This document shows positions 50,186 through 62,435 of a stretch of DNA of 64,000 nucleotides, piece after piece. Position 1 is the stretch's first letter. Each line of letters starts with the position of its first letter. Source of the DNA: Siphlonurus alternatus (lineage: Eukaryota > Arthropoda > Insecta > Ephemeroptera > Siphlonuridae); NCBI GenBank assembly GCA_949825025.1, contig OX463781.1, positions 7,458,148 through 7,522,147 of the forward strand, given 5' to 3'. The notes under the pieces are model-generated. The model was not told the origin of the DNA. It saw only the letters and a list, made by a program, of their open reading frames with translations, and did not search any database. Both the position numbers and the translations under genes were made by a program.

Positions 50186-53100
50186 TTATTTATTGTTACT
50201 GCTGTCTAGTGGTGGGGGTGGGGGTTTGTAGGGCTTGAGACCGAGGCTACGCAGAAGTGCGTTGGGGGAGGGGTCACGACCTCGGAACCTGCGGAAGGCC
50301 ACAGCTGGCTGGCAAGCACCACCAGGTTCCAACATGCTCTGCCGATACCTGAAACAAGGAGTTTCTTGAGATTAAAATGTCAGGAGAAATTAGTAAAGAA
50401 CATTTTAGAAAAACAAATCAATACAAAAATGTACAAAACACATTTATATAATTATGTTTCCTTTTATTATTTAATAAAGAGCACTTTTGAATTGCATTCC
50501 AAATTTTGAATTGCAAATACATTGTTGTAAGATAAATTGTTTAAAAGTATGTAGATTATTAAGTTAAAGGGAGCATCAGTCAAATTTAAGGATCATCATT
50601 TCTAGGTTCATGCAAAAAAATGTCATTTATAGGCATTTAACCTCAAAAGAAATTTTAGTAAAAAAAATTCAACTTATGATTAAGATAAGTGTTAATGAAG
50701 GTTGTACAGCACAATAGAAAAAAAAATATTACTAATACTTCAAATCTAGAATTATGAAAACGGTACTAGAGAAGACTCATAAAAAAAAAAAAAAAAAAGG
50801 TGTGAAAAAAATGAAAAAAAGAAGCAAGAGCCATGTAAAGAGATGGCAATTAACATTCATTTCTACATTACATTCAGTATAGTACTAGCACAACCCTGCA
50901 CCCCAACACTCCTCACCTCAGTCCGACAGCCTCTGACTCCTGTAGGTTCTCCAGGAAAGCACTAAATGCATCTGCAGCAACCATGCGTCCCCACAGGTTG
51001 GAGTAAAAGGCCGCAGCCCAGTCGCCAGAGAAGATGGGGGCAAAGGAGCAGGGGTGGGCGTCTCGCTTGTCCAGCGGGAAGGGTGAATACTGGGGGTGCA
51101 GTTTACGAACAATTTCCAGCCAGAAGTCACCCCTGGAACAAATCACGGTGGTGAGTGTGTGATAAAAATTACTATGTAGTATTGAGTGTAACAATAGCAT
51201 TATATTAAGGATACAATTTTGCAGAGAAAAAATTGTATCATGAAATTTTTTGCCTTGCATGGCTGAGGGAACTCACGAGGTATGCAGTTCAAGGTCAAGT
51301 GCGGCAAGGTACAGCTCCTTGCACAGCTCGTGGCCAGCAAGGTGCCGTTGCACGCTGGAGAGTGCTGCCACCTGGTGCTCAGGCAGAGACTCTCCAGTTT
51401 CCACATGGCCGCTCAGCGACTGCAGCGTGGCAGGATCTTGGAGCCTACAGACATTGATAGGCATTAAAATGAGAGACATTAAGCAAGCATTCTCAAACAA
51501 AACTACTAAGAGGTAGTGTTAAAAACAGTAAAAAATTGCAGACATAAGGCCGCTAGGAATCATTTTAGGCATGGCCTTGAGCCGCAAACTAAAATTGCTA
51601 CATATCTGTAATGATTTAATGTCCACCTTCAGAATGTTAAAAATAATGATACAAAATATTAAAATAACCAGCTAATGCAACAGGGGGCAGCAAATAATTT
51701 GATATTTTCTACTAAATCACAAAATACATACTGTATACAAATATTTTCTAGTATGTATTGGGAATATGTTTACAATATGTTCATTAGAAGAATGATACAT
51801 GGGAAGTGAGTGGGTGGGTCCCATTTTTGTGTAGCCACTCACCACATGGCCATGAGCTCGCTGCTGATGTTGACGGCGTCCCACTCCACGTTGGTCAGGC
51901 CAGCGACCTCGGAGCACTGCGCTGAGGCTAACACATGTTGCAGCATGTGACCAAACTGTACAAAAAACAAGTGAGACGGCAATTAGTGAATTAGGAGAGA
52001 AAAAAATAAAAAATATCTATTTTTTACTGAGGCTTGGATATTGCTTAAACCTTTATGAAGTGAAGTTACAGTGACTTAAATTTGTTTCTGTTTTCACCTA
52101 ATGTTTATAAAAATAGAGACTAATTGTAAGTAGTGATTGCCCATTTAAACAATGGTTGAGAGTAATGATCCCACCTTATGGAAGAGGTGTTGCATGTCTG
52201 TGAAGGAGAGGCATGCTGGGGCGTCGTCTTGTCGTTGGAAGTTGAAGACGAGGGCAGAGAGGGGCAGACCTCCATCAGGGGCAGCCATGTTGCGACTGCG
52301 CAGGCTCAGCATCCAACCAGAGCCAGCAGCAAGCTTTGAGCCTGGCCTGCAGAGAAAAATGTGGATCAGATATACTGCTTCTTGCTTTCCGTTTTAAAAG
52401 AAGGTCAAAATTAGAAAAAGAATTATGAAAATGTTTCACAATTTCAACAAAAAATTGTGTTTTATCTGTATAAAATTTATACTTTTTAACATTCAATCTG
52501 CTATTTTAAAGCAGCATGGAAGCAGGTGGCTACTAGCAAGGTTCAGGGTGAGCTTACCTGGCAAAGGGGTCGAGGTAGAAAGCCCCGAGCAGCCTGCCCT
52601 CTGTGCTGCGCACGTGGTGCAGGGTGACGTCAGGGTGCCAGGTGCTGGCGTGTGTATCCTGCAGCACCTCCACCTGAAAGAGGCGCTCCACCAGCTGGAA
52701 GAGACCCTCCAGCACTCGAGCCAGCGGGAAGTACGGACGGACCTCAGCCTCCGTCATGCTGTGGACACGAGACTCAATGACTTAGTTGAATATGTAGATA
52801 TTTAAAATTTAATCTTATGATAAAATTGCCATTTAAGCAAGGCTCATGCAAGTGAAGACTTCTTACTTGAAGAGTGTTCGTTGCTGCTTTCTCTTCCAGT
52901 AGGGCACGTCCCACGGCTGCAGCTTGTCCTCAAACCCACGCTCCTCTGCAAACTTCTGCAGTGTTGCCACCTCTGCCTCCTGTGCAGGCCGAGCTGCAAA
53001 CATTTAAAAAATAGTATTTGAGGCATTGCTACCAGCGAAGAACTGCTAAAACCACAGCAGTTCTCTTTTTTCTACAGTTTAGTTATTAATTCAATTAAAC

Positions 53101-54405
53101 TGAAAAATTAATACCAAAAATGGATCAATATGTCTTTATTTATTTATTTGTTTTTTTTTTTTCTCTCCTGAATTTCTTAAGTTAATTTCCTGTGACATAG
53201 GTACTGTACTAGGTATACAGTATTAATTTTGTTGTTGTAAAAATAAGCAGCATTCTATATTAAATGTAAATAATTTTCGAGTGAACCTGTAACTACAAAA
53301 TTTTCACCAACTGTGGCTTTTTTTTTTCTATCACTAAGGCTTTGCTAGTTATTGCTATCCATTACGTTTAATATTATATCAGAATCTTAATGGTTTATTT
53401 TTCTCTAAATTAAATACAGACAGAAAAAGGAGAAAAAAATTAAAAAATAATAATCAATGTAATTAACAGTTTTTATATTTAAGTATTATTTACTAAGCCT
53501 CAGATAATAAGTACCAACATAACTAATTTACCAGCATATTTTTCTTGAAGTTATTTTTATAACCTTTCCTTCAATAATATTTTGCATGCTCCTCACCTTT
53601 AAGCAGCAACGTTGCAATCATTGCCCTGACTGTATCCACACTGCCCGCCATCTTGGTCTGCATGGACATGTGTGCGAAAGAGTCGAAGCCCAGCAGCTTG
53701 GCCTGGTCTGCTCGCAGAGACCGCAGCTGCTCGATATGTGTGCTGTTGTTGAGGGCCTTCTCTCCATCGTTGCTGCAGCGCCTCACACTCGCCTGCCACA
53801 CGTTCCAGCGCAGCTCACGCATGGGGCAGTACTGCAGGAACTGGGTCGAGACGGGAGGCCTTAATGTGATGGACCACGGTCCTTGTGCAAAACGAGACCT
53901 GGGACACAAAAATAAAATATGTATTGTCTATACTGAAAAAAGTACCCTTTTTAAAATTAGTTAACGTATTCTTAACATGTAGAAGTGTAACAATAAGATT
54001 AACAGGTAGTTCTATTAAGTTATCCTTTGGACACTATTTATGTTGATGGCATGGTTGGCCTTTAAATTTTAATAAATTCTTACAAATTTTTTCTTACCTA
54101 TCTTTAGCTGTAGTTTGTAGTAAATCAGATGGAAAATCTCGAACTAAACTAGAGTCACCTATAATTTGTTTAAATGAATCTGTTGCAACCTGGAAAAATA
54201 AAATATTATTATAAAAAAAAAAGAATAAATATATAAATGAATGAATAAACAAACAAACAAATAAATAAATACAGTAAATAAATAAATAAATAAATCAGTT
54301 AACAGTTTTGGTGTTTTGACAAGCATCATTGCTGGAAGACTACTTAAAAAAGTACACATAGTAAATTATTGTTGAAGTCTACTTGTTAGCTTTAGGTTAT
54401 TTTCT

Positions 54406-54450
<45 letters not shown>

Positions 54451-56288
54451 TGTATGTAGGTAAATGCATAAATACAAGACAGAATTTAATTTTAGTGTCT
54501 TTCTTCCTTATTTATTAATTTTTCATATTTTTTTACTGCGAAATAAGATAGACACCCTCAGAGAAACAGTAGTTTAGCTCTGAGTCAATTAATATCAGGA
54601 GTAAGGATGAGCAAAAATAATTGTTCCAAAAGGACAAATAAAATGGCAATACATAATACTCAAGCAGCAATTCGGCTCACCTCTAGCTTGCCCCTGAACT
54701 TTGCTCTCTCCTGGCCGATCTGTCCCAGAATCTCGTAGAAGTTCTGCTGCTCAGGCAGGCTCAACTCTAGGCCGTTCAGCTTGCCCTCAAGCACAAACTT
54801 GCGAGCCGTCCGATCCTCCTCCTCACTCAGTGGCTTGCTCCCAGAGACCAGACCCTGCAAAGCCAAGTTTTTAACTTTTCGCATACTGTATACAAGAAAT
54901 AAATCCAGTAACATAAATCAAAGCTATGAAGAACAATAAGTGTTTTTTTTTTTTTTTTTTTTTTTGTTATCTTAACTAAAACAATATTGTATTTAATATT
55001 TTACATACTTATTTCAAAATGCCTTGCAAATCTGGATTAGGATAATAAAAAATTAAAGTGTTTACAAGTTTTGATAAAATATAATTATTACTGCATTCCT
55101 ACTATTGTGTAGCTGAAAGTTGACAAAGTTTTCTTTCTTTTACTGAAAAAAATTTCCTTTGAAAAATATCCTGTACACCTCAGGACAGTGTGAACTTTAC
55201 CACTGCCTCATTTGTTAGAGCTACAGCTTAGACACAAAGACATGAGTAAATTTTGGAGTGGTAAGAGAAGCACCCAGTCAAACCATCTCAAAGGGTTCAA
55301 GTTTACCAAGCCTCTCTATATAGACTGAATGGCAAAGCTCACAAGCAGAGCAGGGGTAAAATTCATGATCTTCTACCAGTATAGCTATGAACAGAGATGC
55401 AAAAGTCTAACCTTCATGGCCTGATAGATGGCTGGACTGTGGAAACGTTTTGAACGAGCGCGCCGAGCCCTCTCGTGTACCGTTGAGTAACTCTCGGGAG
55501 AGATCCTACTAGACTCAACGAGCGATAAAGTTTTTAGTACACCCCACGCAGCGTCAAGTGGTAGAGATAGTTCCTCTAGGGGTGCCATCACATCAGCAAA
55601 CCCTACACCACCCTCAGTAGCTGTAACATTTGGTTGGTAAAAAAAAAAAAAAAAAATCATTAGGCTCCGAACAATCATTACAACAGAAATGACAGAAAGT
55701 GTCATAAGGCAGCTACTGTACGTACTACAAATCACGACCTATAAATCTTACCTTTAATTTTATCTTCTAGCTTCCAGAAACCAGTCTCATACTCTAGTGT
55801 GAGTTTTCCTAATGCTGAAACGCACTGTTCTCCATTGATGTCTGTAAATGCAGGAAATCCTTCATCTGCCCTTGACATTGAATGTTTTTCAGGTAGGTCA
55901 CCAGGAACCTCAGGTACCCTGTAAATATTTAGAACTCGTATAAAGCCGCGTTCAGATACTCGGAAATTGCTACTGTACATACAGTAATAAATGATTACAA
56001 TATATGCATACCATGCACATGCATATTTTATTATGTAAGAGACAGCAAGTTTATTGTTAATTTATTGTATTACTGTACAGTATGCATACTGCATATTAAG
56101 CTGTATAAATGATATAAAGTAAATCATTCTGCTATATTTATAGTATTATTTGATTTGTGATGAACTAGAAACATAGTATGCATAATTTAATGAACTTACA
56201 ATACGATATATCCATGTCTACGAGGCTGTAACCAAAGCCGCTGAGGGCCCAGTGCTATGACTTTTCTTCTTAAGATGCTTGAAGCCAT
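50186..56288 (-). CDS. M3-family oligopeptidase A homologue, predicted pseudopeptidase
   Basis: Minus-strand exons in order: 56288-56200, 55918-55752, 55620-55412, 54854-54681, 54189-54098, 53898-53597, 52993-52867, 52758-52558, 52346-52175, 51955-51843, 51444-51277, 51132-50917, 50348-50186 (2,193 nt, 730 aa, phases consistent). The first ~29 residues (MASSILRRKV..., Arg-rich, no acidic residues) look like a mitochondrial presequence. The rest aligns throughout with bacterial and organellar oligopeptidase A, for example LQPWDVPYW, PYFP, TWHPDV, FYLDPFAR, SGHVETGESLP, AADAF and FRRFRGRDPSPNALL. Active family members have HEFGH; here it is HKFGH (His510, Lys511, His514). The third zinc ligand, Glu in DAVELPSQ, is Asn540 (DAVNISSE). 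The substrate-binding FxHIFAGGYAAGYYSY region is FAPIFSGDWAAAFYSN (636-650). So the fold is kept but catalysis should be lost. A scaffold or regulatory role is inference. Confidence 0.9.
54408..54446. repeat. Poly(A) tract, ~39 bp
   Basis: Uninterrupted A-run in an intron of the M3 gene. A matching T-run sits at 54943-54965, so the two could pair across the exon at 54681-54854. Confidence 0.9.
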
Positions 56289-56500
56289 CTTTTAAAACTT
56301 TAGTGTAAATCAACGATTACAATCTCTATTTATTAATTGGTTGAGATTACAAATCATTCCTTAAGAAGGCCAAAAAGGCCACAAGAAAGGATATTTTACA
56401 AACAATTAGACACTTCAAGAGATTTTACGAGCATTGCGCATATCAGCTGGCTCAAAACAACGAAGCGATGAAAAACATTACAGTCAGCGTTTATTTAAAA
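56289..56500. promoter_or_regulatory. Bidirectional promoter between M3 homologue and ASPSCR1
   Basis: Only 212 bp separate the two divergent start codons (M3 ATG at 56288 reading left, ASPSCR1 ATG at 56501 reading right). No TATA box at a fitting distance or CpG island is obvious. Both first exons have strong donors (GTAAGT), so both genes must initiate inside this gap unless an upstream noncoding exon exists. Shared regulation is inferred from spacing. Confidence 0.7.
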
Positions 56501-59500
56501 ATGGCTCCTGTGACAAATGTTGTCGTGTTAACAACACACGGAAGAAGACTAAATATCAAAGTTCAACCAAATACAACTCTCATGAAAGTAAGTATGAAAT
56601 AATCTTCAATAACTCAGTCACATTTCGCTGTATTATTTGGATCGTTTGCTCCCCAAAATACTATTGTATGAAGCTGATGTCACGTCGTACCGGTACCGGT
56701 ATGCATACGTTATATGGCATGTATGTAGGATTTGTAGGAATCAGTCGGCAGAAGGTGGGTTTAGCCACTTTAGCCTGCTGTCCAGGACTGTTATGAAATA
56801 TACTGACACTTGCGAACGTATGCATACATGCTCAACAGCTCAACCGCTTAACTCCTGAATCCTTCGTTATGCAATAAATTATTATTTTTTTCTTTCGTTT
56901 ATGCATAATATTTATGCATAATATTTATGCATACCGGGTACATTATATATGCATGGCATATGCATACAGCAAAAAAAAAAACACTTGTATATGCATACTG
57001 ACTATGACTATGCATGACTATACATGCATATTCTGTATGCATATATATCGGTACAAAGCATGTCATGTAAAGATTAAAGATTAAAATAGCAGTATGTACA
57101 CACATTACGTACATACACCACTGCTTGCGGCTATTGTGGGTATTCCACCACGGTGGCTCGCTTGCTTGCGGCTGACTCTCTCAGCCCCTCCCTGAACTCA
57201 CCAACACTCCGAGCATCCACAAGCCCGGAGTCCAACAAATTCCACTCCCTCACCGTTCTTCTCAAAAAGGAATACTTGCCCACATCATTTTTGCTTCTCC
57301 TATACTCCAGCTTCCAATCATGGTCCCTCCTACCTTTATAACGCCCTTCCTCAGTACGATCGCTAAGCTCCTCCCAGCCCTTTTGGTTCCTAGTTATTTT
57401 ATACATTGTTTTCAGTCTACTTTGCTTCCTCCTTTCCTCCAGATCCTCCCATCCCAGTTGCTCTATCATTCTGGTCACACTCTCTCCCAAACAAAAAAAA
57501 ATAAGTTGTTTATTGAACACAGACATAGTGTGCATATTTTATTTAGTACCACAAAGGCATACTTAAATTTTTCTACATGATATCATAAAAGACGTATGTA
57601 TGGCATCGAGGTTTCAGTGATAAAAGGAGGAACATCGGACTGGCTGACCTTCGATCACTCCACAAATTCAATATCAGTACATATCATCATAGCCAATACA
57701 ATTTAAACAACAGGACAAGTCCCCCGTTGGTACATATTATGTACATTATATGCTGTATACCAGACAATTAATTAACAGTCGCCGTCAGCTGTAGTATTGG
57801 GCTGTTTCAGTGCATGTATTTTGAAACTTTTTAGCTCTTGTTAGCCACGGACTGTCTCTACAATAAATTATAAACTTATTGACCATGAAATTTTTTTTTC
57901 TTCAGGTCCTAGAAGAGGTTTGCAACAAATATGAATTTGCAATAGAGGATCATGATCTGAAGTAAGTTAATTTAATTACATTTTACGGAAAAGCATTGAC
58001 ATGCACTCAGCTTTAATGTACAGTACATAATTATATTTTTTATAGGCACCACAACAAAGTACTAGATTTAAGCATGTTGATGCGCTACTCTGGTCTACCC
58101 AATAATGCCACACTGGAAATGTGTGTTGCTACAAAGAAGAGGACGGAATCTAGCGTGATAGTTTTGGTTCAGCTGGAGGATGGAACTCGTTTGACTGATT
58201 CTTTCACTCCCTCTGGTGAGCTTTACTATCTGACTTGTCTGGCTTATTGTTGTTTCTCTCAGACTCTCTGTGGCAGGTGATTTCCGGGATGTGCAGCAAA
58301 GAAGTTTCAGCCATGACAAACCCCGTCATCATTTACACTCGTACTGAAGTCAGTGGCGAGGAAAACATGAGCAACACAACTCTCAGAAGCTTGGGTCTTA
58401 CAGGCGGTAGAGCAATGTTCAGGTATGTATCCTAGGCACAATTTTACACACAGTTATTGATGGTTAAAAAATTATAAAAGTGCATTGTTGTAATTTGCTG
58501 AAAAATAAATAAAAATACTGTAATAAGTTACATATTACAATCAGCATGATTCAAAAGAAATAATAAATAAATCATTCATGTGTTTTCCTTTTGTGATGTC
58601 TTAATCCTCTTAACTTCATCCTACTTCCCCTTCTCTGCTACTTAGGGCAAAAGCTGCATCTAGTGCTTTGCTAAGGAGTGAAGTTATAGTTAAAAAAAAA
58701 AAAAAAAAGACAGGAGGTTTAGCACTCACTCGCACAGCAATCCTTCTACAACTCCTTTATTTTCTTTTCTTTCAGGCTGCTGAACCGCACGGAGGAGCAG
58801 CTTCACACTCAGGCCAATGTGTCAGCCCCTCTGCAGCGCCCTGTGCCTCCCCCTCCCCCTCCCAAGACCCCACCACCTCAAGTGGAAGCTTCTCCCAGCC
58901 CTTCAGTGCCAGTGGCAGGCCCTTCCTGGGCGGAAGCTGGCCCCTCTACTGCAGGCCCCTCGTTTGCAGGCCCTTCATCTGCAGGTCAATCAGTGCCATA
59001 TGACGTCTCACCTCCAAGAAAGACAAAACGTCAAGAGACCCGGAGCGAGGAGGACGAGAAGCGAGACAAAGAGGCTGAGAAACACCTCAAACTGGTGATT
59101 TTAATGGAATTACTATAACCTGTATAACTGGAAGACTGTAACCTCTTTTTCTTGTGACAAGTTGTTTCAATCAGTACAGTATTGATAAATGTTAAGCATT
59201 GATTTATGTTGACCTTAAAAATGTGTTGTAAACAGTTGTAAAAAATGCAAATAATTTTATAAGCTAACATTCTACATATTGTCAATCAACATTCAAGGTG
59301 TCATATTACATACATGTGTTTCATACATCACGGGAAGGGTGATAGGATCTTTTTATCCATTGCTAATGCTATAGTATAGCCAGAGTTTGCTATATTATAG
59401 ACATGAAAATAAAAATGCCTCGGACTCTTTTATTACCATATGGTCTGGTAATACCTTCTGTATGATCAGGTTGGCGAGCGCAGTGCAGTGGTGTTCAACC

Positions 59501-60929
59501 GTCTAGCCGGCAACCCCCAGCAGATGGACGACCTGCCTGCGGACTTCTTTGAGCTGACACTGGAGGACGCTAAGCGGCTGCTGAGAGACTTAAGGAAGCA
59601 GCGAGAACAGCTTGAGAACCAGCAATTGAAGACAGCAGCCCTGCGAGAGCTTGAGGAGAACACGTGAGTCATGTAACCACAGTATGAAGAAGATAGTTTC
59701 TCAGCCACAGCTTGAGCTTATTAAGTCTAAAATTGAAAGATTTCTACTTATAATCCTACTAGAAGTACCAATTTATTTTATTGATAATTTATTTCATAGG
59801 TTGAAAATGCATCTAGCATAAATATTTTCCGAGATGTATTCTGTGAAAATGGAGAATATTGTAAGAAATATGAGATATTTGAGGCCAAATATCTTCGAGA
59901 TGAAATATTTTATTTGTAGAATAGTCGTGATAAACACCTGACTGATAATGAGTTCAGGTTGTTGAGTGCTCCAAATGTGACACTAAAACTTCAATATTGA
60001 TGTAATTGATGCAGGTTCACAATGCTCACTCTTGTATCTTGGCAGGAGCAAGTTGGCGCTGCTTCAGAAGTACCGTCACACCGTGCTGCGTGTCTACTTC
60101 CCTGACGGCACGGTGCTGCAGGGCGCTTTCAAGCCAGTTGAGTCTGGTGATGCTGTTTACACCTTTGTCCGGGCTTACCTGCAGCAGCCAGACCAAGCTT
60201 TCCAGCTGTGTGAGTGTCCAGCAATAATGGTTTTCAAAAATGAATTTTAATACCAATTATGTTACAGTATATCATCATGGTAGCGTTTAGTTCACCATTC
60301 TATAACTTGGTGGAATTTACTTAAATTGTCTAAATAATTTTTATTTGTTACCGAAAATAGGATTGAGATTGGCAATTTAAGTAAATTCTACCAAGTTGAG
60401 ATAGGCGTCTACTATCACGATGATATGCGTTATGGTGGATCACAAAGAAATATTGCATGTAAAAGTTTCATTTTTTTTTTTTTTTTTTTTTCATTTATGC
60501 TGATTTTTTTTATTATAAATCTGTTGATGACATAATCTATTTTCCGTGTTACTTTGGCACCATATTTCAATAGTGATCACTGCAAAGGTGCTTGCCAAGT
60601 TGGTCTTGAAGTTAATTAATTTTAAATTTGTAAGCAGCTGGTTTGTGCTGGTACCTTTACACTACTACCATTGCTGTATTTATTTACAGTTCCATGCTGA
60701 TGATTTAGGAATCTGAAATTGTATTTGTGTTACAGATACGACTCCGCCCAAGCGCGTGTTGGAGTCTGAAGACCGCCTGATTGAGGTTGGCTGTGTCCCG
60801 GGTGCCGTGCTGCACTTCAATGCAGACCCCCTCGTTGCTACACCTACCTTCCTCAAGCAGGAGTTGCTGGACCAGCTATCCTCCCCCGAGGCAGCTCTCC
60901 TGGCAGCCAGGCGCTGCAAGACAACCTGA
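56501..60929 (+). CDS. ASPSCR1: ASPSCR1/TUG homologue (UBX-domain tether protein)
   Basis: Exons: 56501-56587, 57906-57961, 58046-58215, 58263-58422, 58776-59094, 59470-59663, 60046-60209, 60736-60929 (1,344 nt, 447 aa). The N-terminal ubiquitin-like domain (residues ~6-80) is followed by a second ubiquitin-like region ending SLGLTGGRAMFR (~155), a Pro/Ala/Ser-rich linker (~165-225), a charged segment, the conserved DLPADFFELTLEDAKRLL (~283-300) and a UBX domain (~340-415; RVYFPDGTVLQGAF). In mammals TUG binds p97/VCP and retains GLUT4 vesicles until insulin-triggered cleavage; vesicle tethering or p97 cofactor function here follows from family. The model ends KTT shortly after the UBX region and lacks the ~50-residue tail of human TUG. 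Intron 3 is only 47 nt, and intron 5 has a weaker GTGATT donor. Confidence 0.92.
57131..57535 (-). mobile_element. LINE ORF2 C-terminal remnant
   Basis: A 134-codon minus-strand frame in ASPSCR1 intron 1 contains VTRMIEQLGWEDLEERRKQ, LKTMYKI and FLRRTVREWNLLDSGLVDA. This order is characteristic of the region after reverse transcriptase in CR1/L2-type non-LTR retrotransposons. The polymerase core is missing, so it is a 5'-truncated copy. The frame is intact to its stop, suggesting a fairly recent insertion. Confidence 0.75.
60270..60426. mobile_element. Short palindromic MITE in ASPSCR1 intron 7
   Basis: ATCATCATGGTAG at the left pairs imperfectly with CTATCACGATGAT at the right. Inside, ACTTGGTGGAATTTACTTAA pairs with TTAAGTAAATTCTACCAAGT. 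The loop is near 60340. The structure fits a small nonautonomous DNA transposon. Confidence 0.7.
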
Positions 60930-62435
60930 GCCAACCCTTTGGTAAAGAAAGGATGAAAGTTTGTTAAGTAATTTTTTGCCTATCGTTAGCGACAAATACT
61001 GTTTAAAATTAGAAGACTCTCAGGTCTTTGTTTACATCTTATATGGTATCACATAATACAGTTTCCAAGGGTCCAACCTTGTTATTTTTTTTATTTTTCT
61101 GTTAAATCCAGTTCTCAAATATTGAAATTCTTTTAAAAAAATATTTCAGTATTTTAATGTGTTTTAAATAATTTTCTACGTTAATTTGCCGTTTTTCTGC
61201 TCTAAAATTATTAGTTTATTACAGTACATCATTAAATGTGCATTAAAATTGGGTTTGTTAAAATAACAAGTGTTCTCCATTTGATTTTAAACTGTTAGAA
61301 ACCTGATCAAAACCTCTGTTGGTACTTGTTTACCTGTTTCATATCTTTTTGGGGAGTACACTAGTTTCTCTTTCCATTTGTGATGCATATTAATTACATA
61401 AGATGATAATGATGATTATATCTAGCTACAACATTTTATGCATTTTCATACTAAATTAATTAAAATCAAAGGTTTACAAAGCCCTTGAAAACAAATTTAT
61501 GCTTAAAAGCATTATACTGCTCATACTTAAATGATTTGTTTCTCAATATATTGTTGGTTTCCAATAAAAGGTTATTTTGTGACTTTGCAGACTATAATTT
61601 ATTGCTGCCAAAAAACGTGCTTTCAAAATTAAAGCTTAATTACTGTAGAATAAATGCTAGTTCCAGACATGTTTGTTAAGTGTAAATTTAGTTAGGTATA
61701 CTGTATAACTAATTACTACTGCACATAAATTTTTACTCTATTGTATTATCATGGAGTAATGTATATTTTACCTTGCATGGACATTTGCAATTGGGTGTAT
61801 ACAGGATAGAAATTATACATATAGTGAAAATGTCCTAAATAAACTGTGTAAGTAGATAGAAAATTCACAATAATTTTATTGTTGAAACAAAACAATTTTA
61901 AGATAAAAAATTAAACAGTGATAATAATACATGCAAAACTAGCTGTATTATAAAACAATGAAACTTATTTCTATAGTATGTTCTTAAAAAATTACTGTTA
62001 AATCAAATACTGCGCTTGTAACATTTCAAATTGCTATTTATTATCTCTACTTCGAGAGCAAAATAGGTGGCAATATGATGCATAAAAATTTAGAGTCAGT
62101 TGAGGGCCTCATCACCTGCAAGTAGCAAGGAATGTTTTTATCGCCAGCCCAGTGTTTCTCCAATGTTCTCATTTGACAATGGCAAACATTGCAGATTGCC
62201 TACTTCACCACACATAACTGCATGTGACCTAATATGTTGCCTTGTTACAATTGAGATGCATTGCTAACATATAAACTACTAATATTTAATATTAATATTT
62301 AATATTATACATTTTTGTTATTGTTATTTAGTATTTACATTCTGTATTGCATATTATTCACAGAGCAAAGTTATATGTTTTACAACTGGCATATTATATT
62401 GCTGTTTACACGGGATGGTCTACACAATACATAAT
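60930..62435. other. Convergent 3' flanks of ASPSCR1 and NMRK
   Basis: No coding exon is seen. Plus-strand AATAAA signals lie at 61563-61568 and 61838-61843. A minus-strand signal (TTTATT on plus) lies at 62037-62042, and another overlaps the NMRK stop. Otherwise it is AT-rich DNA with short TTAATATT tandem repeats near 62282-62308. Confidence 0.5.

Noticed and set aside
52425..52805. 126-codon plus-strand frame
   Set aside because: Antisense to the M3 exon at 52558-52758.
50186..56288. Annotation as an active mitochondrial intermediate peptidase or oligopeptidase
   Set aside because: Overall similarity is to oligopeptidase A rather than MIP, and the catalytic Glu, one zinc ligand and the substrate-binding His and Tyr are replaced.
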